DNA from: Streptomyces sp. 7-21
GTDB taxonomy: Bacteria > Actinomycetota > Actinomycetes > Streptomycetales > Streptomycetaceae
Reading direction: 5' to 3'
DNA length: 64,000 bases
Assembly: GCF_016741785.1 (NCBI RefSeq)
Contig: NZ_JAERRL010000007.1
Span: 62,001 to 126,000 of the forward strand
The notes beneath the pieces are model-generated. The model worked only from the letters and a program-made list of their open reading frames with translations. It was not told where the DNA came from and made no database searches. The translations under genes and the position numbers were made by a program. Below, piece after piece: positions 8,279 through 20,101 of this stretch (its first letter is position 1; each line of letters begins with the position of its first letter).

Positions 8279-9807
8279 GGCGCGTTCTCCGATCGTCCTG
8301 CGGCCATGCCGGCCGCGTCCAGCAGCGCGGTTCCGACGATGAGGTCGGAACCCCCGAACTCGGGGTCGTCCAGCGGGGTGCCGTCGTCGACGGCGAACAG
8401 CAGGCTCCGCTCGCCCTGCCGGTAGGCGGTGCCGACCGGCGGGCTGGCGGCGTGGACCGCGAGGAGGGCGACCAGGTGGGGCAGGTCGGGGTCGGCGCGG
8501 CGGGCCTCGGCGAGCAGCCCCGACAGCCGGCGGGGGGCGTCGGGCGGAACGCTGAGGAGCGCGGTTGCGGCGGCGAGCTGCTCCTCGCTGAAGCGGCTGT
8601 CGTCGGGGGTGGCCACCAGGTCAGGCTCGGGGAGCTCGGCTCCCAGGTGCTCGCGGGGGGCGGGCGGGGTGAGGAGCATCTCGGTGAGGTCGGCGAGGCG
8701 CACGGCGGCGGGGGGCCGGGGCGCGGTGCCGCGGCGGAAGTAAGCGTCGGTCACGCGCGTGGCCTGGTCCAGGGTCAGCTCCAGGACCGGGGCGAGCAGC
8801 TGGCCGTGCAGGTCGGTGCCGGCGCGGGCGGGGACCGGGCGGAACGCCTGGCGGTCCTGCTCGGCGCGGAACAGCGGCCCGGCCTGCAGGAGCCGGGACT
8901 GCAGCTGGGTGTGGCGCCGGATGCAGTCCTTGACGATGTCGACGAGCTCGGCGGCGCGCAGCTTGTGGCCCGGGTCCTCCGCCTCGTCGCGGGCGCGGCG
9001 GATGTTGGTGAGGATCGCGTTCTCGTGGCGGTAGCGCTCGGCGATGTGGGCGAGGGCCTCGTCGATCAGGTCGGGGACGGTGCGGACCCAGTCGACGGCG
9101 CGGACGTCGCGGCGGGTGGCTTCCAGGGCGCGGCGCAGCGCCTCGGCGTACTGCACGGTGCGGTACCTGGCCTGCTCGGCGGCGAGCTGGGCGTCGGCGA
9201 GGCGGCCGCGGCTGATGAGGACCTCCAGCTTGACCTCGGCGGCGATCTGGGCGCTGGTGACGTCCGTGTCGAGGGCGCCGACCAGCACGTTGACCGCCTC
9301 GTCGGTGGTGCGCAGGTAGACCTCGCCGCCGGGGCCCGGCACCTCCTCGATGAGCTTGAAGTCGTAGTCGCGGCGCACGTAGCTGCCGTCGGGGGCGAAG
9401 GTGCCGTAAACGGCGCGGAAGCCGCGGTCGACGCTGCCGACGTTGATGAGGCTGTCGAGCACCCAGCGGGCCACGCGCTCGTGCTCCTCGGCGGGGCGCG
9501 AGGGCGCCTGCGCGGCGACCCGGGGCAGCAGGCGGGCGACGACCTGCTCGTGGTCGGCGCCGGTGTCGAAGTCCATGCTGAGGGTGACCAGGTCGATGGC
9601 GGCGAGCCCGAGCTCGGCCATCGCGTAGACGCTGTACTCGCCCGCGAGGTTGGCCTTGCGGGCGTCCAGGTCGTGGAGCGGGGCGGTGCAGGCGAGCGCG
9701 CGCAGCCGCCGGGCGAGCCCCTCGTCGGCCGCGGGGCCGGGCGCCGGGCGCGGCGCGGGCGTCCCGGGCGGCGGGGCGGCGGGCGGCTGAGCAGCGGTTC
9801 CGGTCAC
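8275..9807 (-). CDS. MksF/JetA-like kleisin-type subunit
   Basis: A 510-residue protein opening a three-gene operon with the MksE-like and SMC-like genes. After a Pro/Ala-rich, probably disordered first ~28 residues it is mostly helical, with charged helices at ~190-330 that look coiled-coil-like, and a C-terminal region around residues 400-480. In MksFEB and JetABC operons the first gene encodes the kleisin that bridges the ATPase heads, and size and order fit. It starts at GTG 9807 with no visible Shine-Dalgarno sequence but a good -10 box 7 nt upstream, suggesting a leaderless mRNA. An upstream gene on the same strand ends only 45 bp away. Confidence 0.7.
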   Translation of the reverse strand: MTGTAAQPPAAPPPGTPAPRPAPGPAADEGLARRLRALACTAPLHDLDARKANLAGEYSVYAMAELGLAAIDLVTLSMDFDTGADHEQVVARLLPRVAAQAPSRPAEEHERVARWVLDSLINVGSVDRGFRAVYGTFAPDGSYVRRDYDFKLIEEVPGPGGEVYLRTTDEAVNVLVGALDTDVTSAQIAAEVKLEVLISRGRLADAQLAAEQARYRTVQYAEALRRALEATRRDVRAVDWVRTVPDLIDEALAHIAERYRHENAILTNIRRARDEAEDPGHKLRAAELVDIVKDCIRRHTQLQSRLLQAGPLFRAEQDRQAFRPVPARAGTDLHGQLLAPVLELTLDQATRVTDAYFRRGTAPRPPAAVRLADLTEMLLTPPAPREHLGAELPEPDLVATPDDSRFSEEQLAAATALLSVPPDAPRRLSGLLAEARRADPDLPHLVALLAVHAASPPVGTAYRQGERSLLFAVDDGTPLDDPEFGGSDLIVGTALLDAAGMAAGRSENAP

Positions 9808-9814
9808 GACGGAC

Positions 9815-9820
9815 AGATTA
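9815..9820 (-). promoter_or_regulatory. Candidate -10 box of a leaderless promoter
   Basis: TAATCT, read on the minus strand, sits 7 nt before the GTG start of the kleisin-like gene. That spacing puts the transcript start at or next to the start codon. No convincing -35 hexamer was found at 16-19 nt, and there is no Shine-Dalgarno sequence. Support is moderate. Confidence 0.4.
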
Positions 9821-9852
9821 GGCGGTGCCGCTGACAGCCGGCCGCCGGCCGG

Positions 9853-13476
<3,624 letters not shown>

Positions 13477-13535
13477 GCCGACATGGTGCCAGGCCGCCGG
13501 CGCGCGCGGCAGCCCCCGGCCCCGCCGGGCGCGGG

Positions 13536-14984
13536 TCAGCCGGCGGCGCGGCCGGCCAGCCGGCCGCGCACCACCGTCCGGACGCCGGCCTGCTCGGCGG
13601 GGTCGGCCGCCAGCCCCCGCAGCCGTGCCACGACGCGGGTGTCGACCGTGGTGGCGTAGCGGGCGCCGGTCGCCCGGGTGTCTTCCTCGCAGTCCCACAG
13701 GCATTCGATCGCGAAGCCGGCCGGGAACGACGGGTCGGTGGCCGCCAGGGCACGCGCGGCATGGCCGCGCAGCAGGGAGGACGACGTCTCGCGGTAGACG
13801 TGCCGCAGCACCGGCACGGCCGCCGTCAGGGCGAGCCGCCCCGCGCCCTCGACGAGCGACCGCAGGCCGCGGGCGTCGGGGCCCTGGGAGCGGACCAGGC
13901 GGCGCAGCGCTGCCAGGACGCGCGGCCCGTCGGCGGCCTCGCCGCGCCGGGCGAGCATGGCGGCCGCGCAGGCGCCGAGGTCGTCGGGCCGGTGAGCCCA
14001 CCGCCTGGCCTGGGCCAGCGCGGACGGGCCGCTCATGCGGGAGAACGCGGTGACGGCGGCGCGTGAGACGTCGGGGTCGCCGCCGGAGGCGGCGGCGGAC
14101 AGCAGCGCGAACGCCTCGGGGTCGGAGCGCTCGGCCAGGTGCCGCAGCGCGGCGGCGCGCGCGGCGGGCGGCCCGGAGGCGGCGGCGGACAGCAGCGCGG
14201 GCCGGTCACCGGGGCCGGCGACGGCCGCCAGGCAGCGGGCGGCCGCGGCCTCGCGCCACTGCCGCGGCGTCTGCTCGTACCCGTCCTGCGCCCAGGCGAG
14301 GATCTCCACGACGCTCCAGCCCGGGGCAGGCCCGGTGTGCCGCAGCTGCCGCTGCCACTGGTCGAAGTCGCCGGCCTGCAGGGCGCGGGACAGGCGTGCC
14401 CGCTGGGCCGGGCGGCCGGGGTCCTCGGCCCACACCCGCCAGGGGCGGGGCTCGAAGGAGTCCCTCACGGCGGCCGTGAGGGCGCGGTCGCCGTCGGGGG
14501 TGGCGGGGAAACGGGCCAGGATGCGCGGTCCCAGGGCGCGCAGTCCGTCGTCGTCGTCGCGGACGGCCAGCTCGTCGAGGGCCCAGCGCCAGTTGGAGCC
14601 GGTCACGGCGTACTGCCGCAGCAGCCGCAGCGCCTCGGCGTCGCCGTAGGAGACGAGGTGGCCGAGGACGGACAGGGCCAGGCCGGTGCGCTCCTCCTCG
14701 GTGTCGACCGCGTCCGCGGGGTCGGTGAGGTGGGCGGCGATCGCGTCCAGCCCGGGGTCCAGCTCGCGGTAGAGCCGGGCGTAGTACAGGGACCGGTGTT
14801 CGAGCCGCCAGTCGGGCCGGGGGTCATGGAGGACGCACTCCTCCAGCGCTGCCACGGCGGCCGCGCGGGGCGCGGCCAGGGCATGGAGCCACCCGTCGCC
14901 GCGCCCCCGCTGGAGAAGTCCCAGGAGGGTGCCGCTGGGCGCTATGCCTGTTTCGATCGGACTGGCGAACATATGAGTCAGCAT
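13536..14984 (-). CDS. HEAT-repeat protein
   Basis: About 482 residues, almost entirely helical, with repeated Ala/Leu-rich two-helix units (for example ARAAALRHLAERSDPEAFAL and VSRAAVTAFSRMSG) that look like HEAT or armadillo repeats. Such proteins are scaffolds; no catalytic motif was seen. The N-terminus IAPSGTLLGLLQRGRGDG resembles conserved Streptomyces HEAT proteins as I remember them. The start is uncertain: ATG at 14984 is the first ATG, and ATG at 14972 (MFASPIETG) fits the homologous start better. No strong ribosome site precedes either. It lies 59 bp upstream of the hydantoinase gene on the same strand. Confidence 0.75.
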   Translation of the reverse strand: MLTHMFASPIETGIAPSGTLLGLLQRGRGDGWLHALAAPRAAAVAALEECVLHDPRPDWRLEHRSLYYARLYRELDPGLDAIAAHLTDPADAVDTEEERTGLALSVLGHLVSYGDAEALRLLRQYAVTGSNWRWALDELAVRDDDDGLRALGPRILARFPATPDGDRALTAAVRDSFEPRPWRVWAEDPGRPAQRARLSRALQAGDFDQWQRQLRHTGPAPGWSVVEILAWAQDGYEQTPRQWREAAAARCLAAVAGPGDRPALLSAAASGPPAARAAALRHLAERSDPEAFALLSAAASGGDPDVSRAAVTAFSRMSGPSALAQARRWAHRPDDLGACAAAMLARRGEAADGPRVLAALRRLVRSQGPDARGLRSLVEGAGRLALTAAVPVLRHVYRETSSSLLRGHAARALAATDPSFPAGFAIECLWDCEEDTRATGARYATTVDTRVVARLRGLAADPAEQAGVRTVVRGRLAGRAAG

Positions 14985-15203
14985 CCGGTGAGGGCGATCC
15001 GGTGGCAACGGGATTTCCGCTGAACCGGCTTCTTGCCGGTCACGGCCGTTCTACACCTGGTCCCGGTCCCGCCCCCGGCCCGGGGTATCGTCCGGCCGCC
15101 GGGAACGGCCCAAACCCTTACGGCGCGGACGGGGCTGTGGGACAGTCGGGTCATCCGCCGCGGGCCGTGCCCGCGGGCCGGTCCCGCCGTCACGGGAGTC
15201 GCC

Positions 15204-16670
15204 ATGCTCTCCTCTCCGCCCCCGTCCCGTCCCGCGCCGGCCACGCCGGGTGACGACGGGATCGACGCGCTGGTCGGGGCGGTCCTCCGGCTGCGTGACC
15301 GCGCCGGGGCGGCCCGGGATGCCGTTCCGCCCGGCGGGCAGCGCCGGGCGCGGTGGGAGGCGGTGGTGGCGCGGCTGGAGGAGGCGGCCGCCCGGCTCGC
15401 TGAGCTGCGGCCGGCCGCCGCGCCGGCGGGCACGGCGCGGCTCGGGGCCAGGGTCGGCAGCGCGGAGTGGAACCTGCTGACCGACGAGGTGACGTGGTCG
15501 GAGGAGACGTACGCGATCTTCGGCAGGGAGACGGCAGACGGCCCGCTGACGCTGGACCAGCTGCCGGCGTGCGTGCAGCCCGCCGACCGGCCGGCGCTTA
15601 CCGCGGCGGTGACCGCGTGCCTCGTCGACGGCCGGCCCGTGGACTGCGAGGTCCGGGTGGACCGGCCCGACGGCACGGCGCGCACCGTGCAGCTGGCGGG
15701 CGAACCGGTCGTGGACGACGGCGGCGGCACGGTGGCGATGTGGGCCGTGGTCCGCGACGTCAGCGAGCTGCGGCGCGGGGGCGCGGCCGCGGCGGCGGGC
15801 GCGGGCGAGCTGCAGCGCGCGCGGGAGGCGGCGCGGGGGGCGCGGCGGCTTCAGCTGGCGCTGGCGGGTGCCGCGCCGGTGCCGTGGCTGGATCCGCTGG
15901 AGGGCGCGGACGGCACGGCGGGCGGTCTGGAGGTGGCGGCCCGGTGCCTGCCGGCGGCGGGGCGCTCCCTGGACGGGAACCGGGGCGGGGACCTGGGCGG
16001 GAAATGGTTCGACGCGATGGCGCTGCCGGGCGGCGGGCGGCTGCTGAGCGTGGGCGACCTGTCGGGGCAGGGCGCGGGCGCTGCCGCGGGGGCGGCCGTG
16101 GCCGTGGGAGCGCTGCGGGGCGTGGCGCTGACGGGCGTGCCCCCGGGCGCGCTGCTCGGCTACCTCAGCCAGCTGCTGGACCGGGGCACGCACCCGGCGC
16201 TGGCCAGCGCGCTGTGCTGCCGCTGGCTGCCCGGCGACGACGGGGGCGGGGTGCTGACGTGGGCCCAGGCCGGTCACCCCGCGCCGGTGGTGTGCCGGGC
16301 CGGCGGCGGCGTGGTGCTGCCCCGGCCCGCGGGGACGCTGCTCGGCGCGGTCGCCGGGGCCGCCTACGGGGAGCGGTCCGACCGGCTGCGGCCGGGCGAC
16401 GTGCTGGTCCTCCATACGGATGGCCTGTTTCCGGACATCTCTCCCGGCGCCGCGGACCTCTCGCGGGACGCCGCTGCGCACTCCCCCGCGCCCGGAGCGC
16501 CGGGCTCCCGGCCGGCCGGGCGCGACCGGGGGGCGCGGCTGGTGTCGCTCGCCCCCCGGATCGCGGCGGCCACGAGCGCGGCCGGGTGCCTGGACGTGGT
16601 GGCGGAAGCGTGCGGCACGGCGGGCCGTGCGGAGGACGCCTGCGTGCTGGTGGCACGCGTCGCGCCCTGA
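15204..16670 (+). CDS. PAS-SpoIIE (PP2C-type) protein phosphatase
   Basis: A 488-residue cytoplasmic Ser/Thr phosphatase of the RsbU/SpoIIE kind, of the sort that controls anti-anti-sigma factors in Streptomyces. Residues ~85-190 form a PAS-like sensor (WNLLTDEVTWSEETYAIFG is its start). Residues ~230-485 form the phosphatase domain, with GGDLGGKWFDA, VGDLSGQG, VLHTDGLFPD and EDACVLVARV in the expected order. Two departures from the family stand out: a 4-residue insertion after GGD, and Gln in place of His in the usual GHG. Start: GGGAG lies 5 nt before ATG 15204, while the upstream open frame has no homology. It is a lone gene; no anti-sigma or STAS partner is adjacent. Confidence 0.85.
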   Translation: MLSSPPPSRPAPATPGDDGIDALVGAVLRLRDRAGAARDAVPPGGQRRARWEAVVARLEEAAARLAELRPAAAPAGTARLGARVGSAEWNLLTDEVTWSEETYAIFGRETADGPLTLDQLPACVQPADRPALTAAVTACLVDGRPVDCEVRVDRPDGTARTVQLAGEPVVDDGGGTVAMWAVVRDVSELRRGGAAAAAGAGELQRAREAARGARRLQLALAGAAPVPWLDPLEGADGTAGGLEVAARCLPAAGRSLDGNRGGDLGGKWFDAMALPGGGRLLSVGDLSGQGAGAAAGAAVAVGALRGVALTGVPPGALLGYLSQLLDRGTHPALASALCCRWLPGDDGGGVLTWAQAGHPAPVVCRAGGGVVLPRPAGTLLGAVAGAAYGERSDRLRPGDVLVLHTDGLFPDISPGAADLSRDAAAHSPAPGAPGSRPAGRDRGARLVSLAPRIAAATSAAGCLDVVAEACGTAGRAEDACVLVARVAP

Positions 16671-16673
16671 CGA

Positions 16674-16692
16674 CCACGGGGCCTGCCCGTGG
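16674..16692. terminator. Hairpin after the phosphatase gene
   Basis: CCACGGG and CCCGTGG arms (7 bp, 5-nt loop) begin 3 nt after the stop of the phosphatase gene and lie between it and the convergent nsdA. Probably a two-way terminator; no T run. Confidence 0.5.
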
Positions 16693-16718
16693 CTGCCCGG
16701 TGCCGTCCGCTCCGCCGG

Positions 16719-18188
16719 TCACACCAGCCGGGCGCCCCGCCCCGCGGTGCCGCCCAGCGCCGAGGGCATCGAGGTCTCGATGCGCTCCCGCAGGTCCTGG
16801 ATCCTCGGGTAGTCGGCGTAGGCAGCGGTCAGGCGGTACATCTCGCGCAGCCGGTCCCAGGTGCGGTGCGAGGAGTTCTCCCCGATCGCGGAGAGCGCCA
16901 GCCGGGCGTAGGTGTCCGCCTGGTCGGGGTCGTCGGCGATGAAGCAGGCCGACGCCGCGGTGATCTGGTCGAAGATCCGTGACCGGTCGCGGCCGCTGCG
17001 GCGCAGTTCCAGGGCCTGCCTGGCGTGCTGCTCGGCCAGGGGCGCCGCCGCGGGGTCGTGCTCGGCGAGCGTCCGGTACGCCAGCGCCTCCATGCCGTGC
17101 AGGTCGGCCTCGTCGAACATCTGCATCCAGCTGGGCGGCGGCACATCGCCCCGGTCGGAGACGAACAGGTCCTCTGCCTCGCCGAGGGCGTGGCGCATGG
17201 CCTGGCCGCGTCCCATGGACGCCTGCGCCCACGCCTCGATGGTGCGCAGCATCGCCCGGGTGCGGGGCAGGGCCTCGCGCCCGGCGCCGTGGTTGGCCAG
17301 GCGCATCAGGTCGAGGGCGTCGTCGGGGCGGCCCAGGTGCACCATCTGGCGGGCGGCGCGTGAGAGCGCCTCCCCCGCACGCGGCCGGTCGCCGCCCTCC
17401 CTGGCGGCGTGCGCGGCGATGACGAAGTACTTCTGGGCGGTGGGCTCCAGGCCCACGTCGTGGGACATCCACCCGGCCAGGACCGCGAGGTTGGCCGCCA
17501 CGCCCCACAGCCGCCGCTGGAGGTGCGGGGGGTGGCGGTAGGCGAGCATGCCGCCGACCTCGTTGAGCTGGCCGACGACGGCCTTGCGCTGGAGCCCGCC
17601 GCCGCGGGTGGCGTCCCAGGCGCGGAAGACCTCCACGGAGGCCTCCAGCGCCTCGATCTCCTCCGAGCCGACGGGGGCCGCCTCGTAGCGGTCGAGCCCG
17701 GCCTGCTCGGCGCCTGCCGGTGGGTGAGGGGTGTGGGAGTCCGGAGCGGTCCGGAGCCAGTCGTGCAGAGCGTCGCTGAGTGCGGAACCCGCGGCGAGCG
17801 CGGCGCCCGCGCCCACCATGCCGCGTCGGTTGAGCATGAGATCCATTCCCGTGAATTCGGTGAGGACCGCGGCGGTCCGGTGGGAATGCCACGGCAGCCC
17901 GTCGTAGGCCTGCCGCGTCCCCGCGTTCCCTGGCCGGCGCAGCCCGAGGTCCTCGGTGGTCACGACACGGCCGAGTCGCTCCGTGAACAGGGACGCCAGC
18001 AGCTCCGGCACCGGGTCGCGGGGCGTCTCTCCCCCGTCGATCCAGCGCCTCACCCGCGAGGTGTCGGTGGCCAGCTGCGGGTAGCCCTGGGCCGCCGCCT
18101 GCCGGTTCACCAGCCTCGCAAGTTCGCCCTTGGACCACCCAGCGAGCCGGAACAGGTCCGCAAGGCGGGTGTTGGGTCCTCCGGTCAC
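16719..18188 (-). CDS. nsdA: NsdA-like regulator of differentiation and antibiotic production
   Basis: A 489-residue soluble protein closely resembling NsdA of S. coelicolor as I remember it, a negative regulator of sporulation and antibiotic synthesis. Shared stretches include AGWSKGELARLVNRQAAAQG, DTSRVRRWIDGGETPRDPVP and GLEPTAQKYFVIAAHAAREG. The first ~90 residues form a helix-turn-helix-like segment; the rest is TPR-like helices. GTG at 18188 is chosen because it begins just before conserved sequence (TRLADLFRLAGW) and matches NsdA length; the open frame extends upstream into non-conserved sequence. NsdA is usually a single-gene unit, as here. High confidence in family; the repressing role is by homology. 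Confidence 0.93.
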   Translation of the reverse strand: MTGGPNTRLADLFRLAGWSKGELARLVNRQAAAQGYPQLATDTSRVRRWIDGGETPRDPVPELLASLFTERLGRVVTTEDLGLRRPGNAGTRQAYDGLPWHSHRTAAVLTEFTGMDLMLNRRGMVGAGAALAAGSALSDALHDWLRTAPDSHTPHPPAGAEQAGLDRYEAAPVGSEEIEALEASVEVFRAWDATRGGGLQRKAVVGQLNEVGGMLAYRHPPHLQRRLWGVAANLAVLAGWMSHDVGLEPTAQKYFVIAAHAAREGGDRPRAGEALSRAARQMVHLGRPDDALDLMRLANHGAGREALPRTRAMLRTIEAWAQASMGRGQAMRHALGEAEDLFVSDRGDVPPPSWMQMFDEADLHGMEALAYRTLAEHDPAAAPLAEQHARQALELRRSGRDRSRIFDQITAASACFIADDPDQADTYARLALSAIGENSSHRTWDRLREMYRLTAAYADYPRIQDLRERIETSMPSALGGTAGRGARLV

Positions 18189-18249
18189 GTCAAGCCCCCA
18201 GGATCTCGGCTGAGTTGACAGTAACCGCCGTACAACGCCGCCATGACAA

Positions 18250-18269
18250 TTCGCCAGGGTTCGCCAGGG
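18250..18269. repeat. Tandem 10-bp repeat in the nsdA upstream region
   Basis: Two exact, directly adjacent copies of TTCGCCAGGG lie 62-81 bp upstream of the nsdA start and between it and the divergent kinase-like gene. Their position suits a regulator-binding site; the function is unknown. Confidence 0.4.
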
Positions 18270-18425
18270 CACGCCACATGGTGTGCCACCCGCGCGAGGG
18301 AGTGGTGTAGACACGCGCCACCCCGGCCCGGGTGAGGCCACGGGCATGTCCCCAGGGTGTCCGCGGCCGTCCCGGCCGGGGGGCGCGGCGAACCTTCCGG
18401 CTTCACGAAGGGATCATGCCCGCCC

Positions 18426-19538
18426 ATGTACCCAGCACCCTCTTCCGTGGCCAGCCGGGCCCGCCCGGGCCCCGGCCTCCGGCCGGCCGTCCCGGGCGCC
18501 CGCGCCGCCGCGGAGCAGTTGACGCGCCGTCAGCGCCGTCCCGGGCCGCTGCCGCCCGCGGGCGGGCTGGACTTCACGGGGCCGCGGGGCGCGCGGCTGC
18601 GCACGGCGCTGGCGGCCGTGCAGGAGGTCTGCCCCGATTTCAGCCCGGTGCGCGTGCTGCGGGACGGGACGCGGTCGGTGGCGCTGATCGGCATGACCGG
18701 GCGGCGCGCCGCGGTCGCCAAGTGCCTGCTCGATCCGTCCGGCCCGGGGGCGGAGAGCCTGCGCCAGGAAATAGCGGCCTACCGGGGCTTCGCCCGCGCC
18801 CGCCCGCCGGTGCGGGTGCCGGGACTGATCGCGGCGGACACCCGGACCTGCGTGCTGGTGACCGACTTCGTGCCGGGCCGCACGGCCGCGCCGCGGCGCC
18901 ACCCCTCCGCCCCGCCGCCGGCGCCGGACATCCGCGCCGTGCTCAACGGGCTGCGCCGCCTCAACCAGTGGGAGCCACCGGCCTCGGCGTTCCCCAGCGC
19001 GGTCAGCTATTCCGCGCAGCTGGCGCGCTACCACACGCTGGGGCTGCTCACCGACCGTGACCTGACGGATCTCCAGACGCTGCTGATGGGGCTCGGCGGC
19101 CGGGGGCGGCGGCCCGCGCGGCAGTTCTGCCACGGCGGCTCGCCGCTGACCAGCGTGGTGCTCTCCCCCGCGGGCCCGGTGCTGGTGGGCTGGGAGTCGG
19201 CCGGCTGGTACCTGCCCGGCTACGACCTGGCACTGCTGTGGACAGTGCTGGGCAACGCACCGCTGACGAGGCGCCAGATCAGCCAGGCCGCCCAGGCGTC
19301 GGGACCGCGCGGACGGGACGCGTTCCTGGTCAACCTCATGCTCGTGCTCATCCAGGAGATCCGCGTCTGCGAGGCGGCCGTGCAGCGGGCGATGCGCGAC
19401 CCCGCGCCGCCGGCACCGGCAGGCAGGCCGGGCGGGGCGCTGGCGTTCGGGGAGCAGCAGCGGCTTCTGCTGCGGCGGCTGCACGACGACTGCGCCCTGG
19501 TGCGCCGCGCCGTCCGCGCCGCCGTCAGCACGCGCTGA
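18426..19538 (+). CDS. Aminoglycoside-phosphotransferase-fold protein with altered active site
   Basis: A 370-residue protein with the APH/choline-kinase fold. The N-lobe has [19 protein letters not shown], with a candidate ATP-binding Lys at about residue 100. The C-lobe has a brenner-type region [17 protein letters not shown] (~234-250), then [20 protein letters not shown] (~253-272). In active members the motif is HGD and the metal-binding residue is Asp in IDW; both are Gly here (HGG and VGW). It may therefore be a pseudokinase. Start ATG 18426 was chosen from context; an out-of-frame ATG is 9 nt upstream. It is transcribed divergently from nsdA, a neighbour I recall in other Streptomyces with the intact motif. 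Confidence 0.75.
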   Translation: MYPAPSSVASRARPGPGLRPAVPGARAAAEQLTRRQRRPGPLPPAGGLDFTGPRGARLRTALAAVQEVCPDFSPVRVLRDGTRSVALIGMTGRRAAVAKCLLDPSGPGAESLRQEIAAYRGFARARPPVRVPGLIAADTRTCVLVTDFVPGRTAAPRRHPSAPPPAPDIRAVLNGLRRLNQWEPPASAFPSAVSYSAQLARYHTLGLLTDRDLTDLQTLLMGLGGRGRRPARQFCHGGSPLTSVVLSPAGPVLVGWESAGWYLPGYDLALLWTVLGNAPLTRRQISQAAQASGPRGRDAFLVNLMLVLIQEIRVCEAAVQRAMRDPAPPAPAGRPGGALAFGEQQRLLLRRLHDDCALVRRAVRAAVSTR

Positions 19539-19556
19539 GGGAGGGCGCCCGGGTGC

Positions 19557-20054
19557 CTAGCGCCGGAACATCTCCGCGGGCAGCGGCTTCAGCAGCCGGT
19601 ACAGGTCCTCGCTGATCGGCCGGTCCCAGCTGGCGATGGTGACCAGCACCCCGTCGCTGCGGTCGAACTGCACGCAGGACACGCGCTGCTCGGTGCAGGT
19701 CAGCCGCCGCACGATCAGGAGGTTGTCGTCCAGCATCACGGGGACGTCCTCGGTGCTGGTGACCCGGACGTCCTCGTCGATCTCCAGGGCCGCGAGCAGC
19801 TGGCCCACCTCGAACGGCGCCTCGCCCTCAGGGACGTCGCGGGCCGGTGACCCCTCCGGAAGGTTGCCGATGACCATGGCCGGGCCCCGGCCGCCGAACA
19901 GGTCGTACCGCAGCACGACTCCCTGGCAGCTGCCGTCGGGGGCGGGCAGCAGACCCGCGCCCAGTACCCCCGGCCAGTCCCCGGGGTCCATGGCCAGGAC
20001 GTCGAAGTCCGGGCCGGCTGGCGATGCGGCGCCACGGCGGCGGAGAAAGGACAT
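19557..20054 (-). CDS. Conserved hypothetical protein, 165 aa
   Basis: A soluble 165-residue protein with no recognised domain. It starts MSFLRRRG, has an acidic, beta-rich middle (AMVIGNLPEG, EIDEDVRVTSTEDVPVMLDD) and ends PLPAEMFRR. There is a single ATG in frame near the start and the open frame upstream is only a shadow. It follows the kinase/TPR gene on the same strand after 47 bp, so the two may be co-transcribed. Two Cys occur in LTCTEQRVSCVQF; nothing suggests a metal site. Confidence 0.6.
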   Translation of the reverse strand: MSFLRRRGAASPAGPDFDVLAMDPGDWPGVLGAGLLPAPDGSCQGVVLRYDLFGGRGPAMVIGNLPEGSPARDVPEGEAPFEVGQLLAALEIDEDVRVTSTEDVPVMLDDNLLIVRRLTCTEQRVSCVQFDRSDGVLVTIASWDRPISEDLYRLLKPLPAEMFRR

Positions 20055-20101
20055 GCGGCCATGGTACGCGGGCCGCGGGCAACCGCCGGGCGGCGGTTCC
20101 G

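Noticed and set aside
3611..8425. Very long plus-strand open frame (1604 codons) opposite the SMC-like operon
   Set aside because: Gly/Ala/Val/Gln-rich low-complexity translation, no start context or domain; it is the antisense shadow of genes on the other strand.
2759..9807. Assignment to the TIGR02677-02680 (Wadjet type III-like) gene set
   Set aside because: The size order and the motifs (LENGGGKS, DNPIG) do not fit my memory of that family, and the fourth gene is missing; left as an open subtype.
13477..14001. N-terminal extension of the hydantoinase frame
   Set aside because: Arg/Pro/Gly-rich and overlapping the HEAT gene in another frame; conserved sequence starts at 13476.
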